From the NCBI GenBank assembly GCA_021776135.1, contig JAJFGL010000036.1, positions 124,001 through 188,000 on the forward strand: a DNA stretch of 64,000 nt, read 5' to 3'. This stretch comes from Kiloniellaceae bacterium (GTDB taxonomy: Bacteria > Pseudomonadota > Alphaproteobacteria > Kiloniellales > J153). Of the stretch, positions 63,500-64,000 are shown piece by piece (positions within the stretch are counted from its first letter, which is position 1; each line of letters begins with the position of its first letter). Both the position numbers and the translations under genes were made by a program. The notes under the pieces are model-generated. The model was not told the origin of the DNA, did not search any database, and saw only the letters and a list, made by a program, of their open reading frames with translations.

Positions 63500-64000
63500 T
63501 CAAGCCGTTTCCGCGCCGTAATAAAGCGAGACGACGTGTTGCGCCTCGGCGAAGAACAGCCAGCGTTCGATCAGCATCCCGGCCATGGCCAGGATCGCCG
63601 CCAGGAACGCCAGGACCGCGGCCCCTACCCCGCCCGTCAGAGTGGTTTCGATCAAGCACAGACTCAAGGGCAGGACGAAGCCCGCGAGTACGGCGTAAAG
63701 GCGTAACTTGCGGGCGTGTTTCCGGGCAATCCAGAACCCCATTTCGCGCTGCACGTAGTTGGCCTGAGTATGCGCGGTTTCCCATTGGCGAACCTTGCCC
63801 AGGCGGCCCAGGCCGGTGGCGTGGCCAGGGTTGCGCGGGGCCTTGGCGGTATCGATGCCGCGCCAGTAGCCGAGCTTCGCGGTCAGGGCGGCCGCCAGCA
63901 TGGCCATGCTTAGCCAGGTGAACCCGCTCCGCCCCTCGCCGAAGGCCAAAATCAGGGCATTGAACCAGAGGGCGCCGGTGGCCAATGCCAGCAGCATATA
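63500..64000 (-). CDS. DmsC-type membrane anchor subunit of a molybdoenzyme, partial
   Basis: The visible 166-residue C-terminal part has at least four hydrophobic segments and the DmsC ending GFWIARKHARKLRLYAVLAG, ERWLFFAEAQHVVSLYYGAE. DmsC anchors DMSO-reductase-type enzymes to the membrane and takes electrons from quinol. The gene starts beyond the right edge of the window, so the length and the neighbouring catalytic and iron-sulfur subunits cannot be checked. The family call comes from the HARKLR and ERWLFFAEAxHV pattern. Confidence 0.8.
   Translation of the reverse strand, partial: YMLLALATGALWFNALILAFGEGRSGFTWLSMAMLAAALTAKLGYWRGIDTAKAPRNPGHATGLGRLGKVRQWETAHTQANYVQREMGFWIARKHARKLRLYAVLAGFVLPLSLCLIETTLTGGVGAAVLAFLAAILAMAGMLIERWLFFAEAQHVVSLYYGAETA

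Overview
The window is most likely from an alphaproteobacterium, and the gene order and families look like Rhodospirillales. The evidence is consistently high-GC coding sequence, sdhE overlapping mfd, a retropepsin-like TIGR02281-type protein, methionyl-tRNA synthetase of the short form, many ATGA-coupled genes, and frequent TTG/GTG starts with clear ribosome binding sites. No rRNA, CRISPR array or riboswitch was seen. One tRNA is present (tRNA-Ser, minus strand).

Layout. 1-6.2 kb: DUF4197 protein, sdhE-mfd, nitroreductase, DsbA-like oxidoreductase. 6.2-12.9 kb: a translationally coupled catabolic operon (acyl-CoA ligase, SDR, acyl-CoA dehydrogenase, APH-like kinase, DUF6285 protein, GMC oxidoreductase). 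Its core matches the gene set of the Pseudomonas levulinate (lva) operon, so 4-hydroxyacid degradation through a phosphorylated intermediate is likely. 12.9-16.3 kb: SDR, retropepsin, small membrane protein, CBS protein, glycine-zipper protein. 16.3-22 kb: a complete peptide-type ABC importer with a hairpin terminator between the binding protein and the permeases. Divergent from it, at 22.1-25.8 kb, is a coupled set of creatininase-like, ketopantoate-reductase-like, SDR and degradative HMG-CoA reductase genes. 25.8-27.7 kb: Tat-exported PhoX-like protein.

27.8-33.06 kb is an accessory patch next to tRNA-Ser. It holds a decayed integrase, REP-like repeats, a small membrane protein, and an Rhs gene that is cut at its 5' end and split at its 3' end by a complete IS1595-family element. 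The element has 25-bp inverted repeats and an exact 8-bp target duplication, and carries a HEPN-like passenger gene and a 57-residue gene too short for routine calling. Removing it restores the original Rhs C-terminus.

33.1-43.1 kb is core: MltB-type transglycosylase, RlpA and D,D-carboxypeptidase, an MFS transporter, then tmk-holB-metG-tatD-MBL. A 265-bp non-coding palindromic element (MITE-like) sits exactly in the metG stop codon. The first 8 bases of the window look like the end of a second copy, again in a stop codon. 43.2-45.2 kb is AT-rich, with an orphan Sll1717-type P-loop ATPase that was probably acquired.

45.2-51.6 kb: an FtsZ GTPase fused through a long linker to Sel1 repeats and lacking the usual FtsZ C-terminal peptide, which is the most unusual protein here. 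It is followed by mazG and a ydbH-ynbE-ydbL operon for intermembrane lipid transport. 51.6-57.1 kb: a CoxD/CoxE/XdhC/MocA-type maturation operon for a molybdenum hydroxylase whose structural genes are not in the window. 57.1-64 kb: an acidic coiled-coil protein with 66-bp tandem repeats, a hydrolase, an ATP-grasp ligase, S-formylglutathione hydrolase, fatty acid desaturase, bactofilin, a nitrilase-family amidase and the end of a DmsC-like membrane anchor. All functional calls are made from the sequence and remembered family features; no database search was run.
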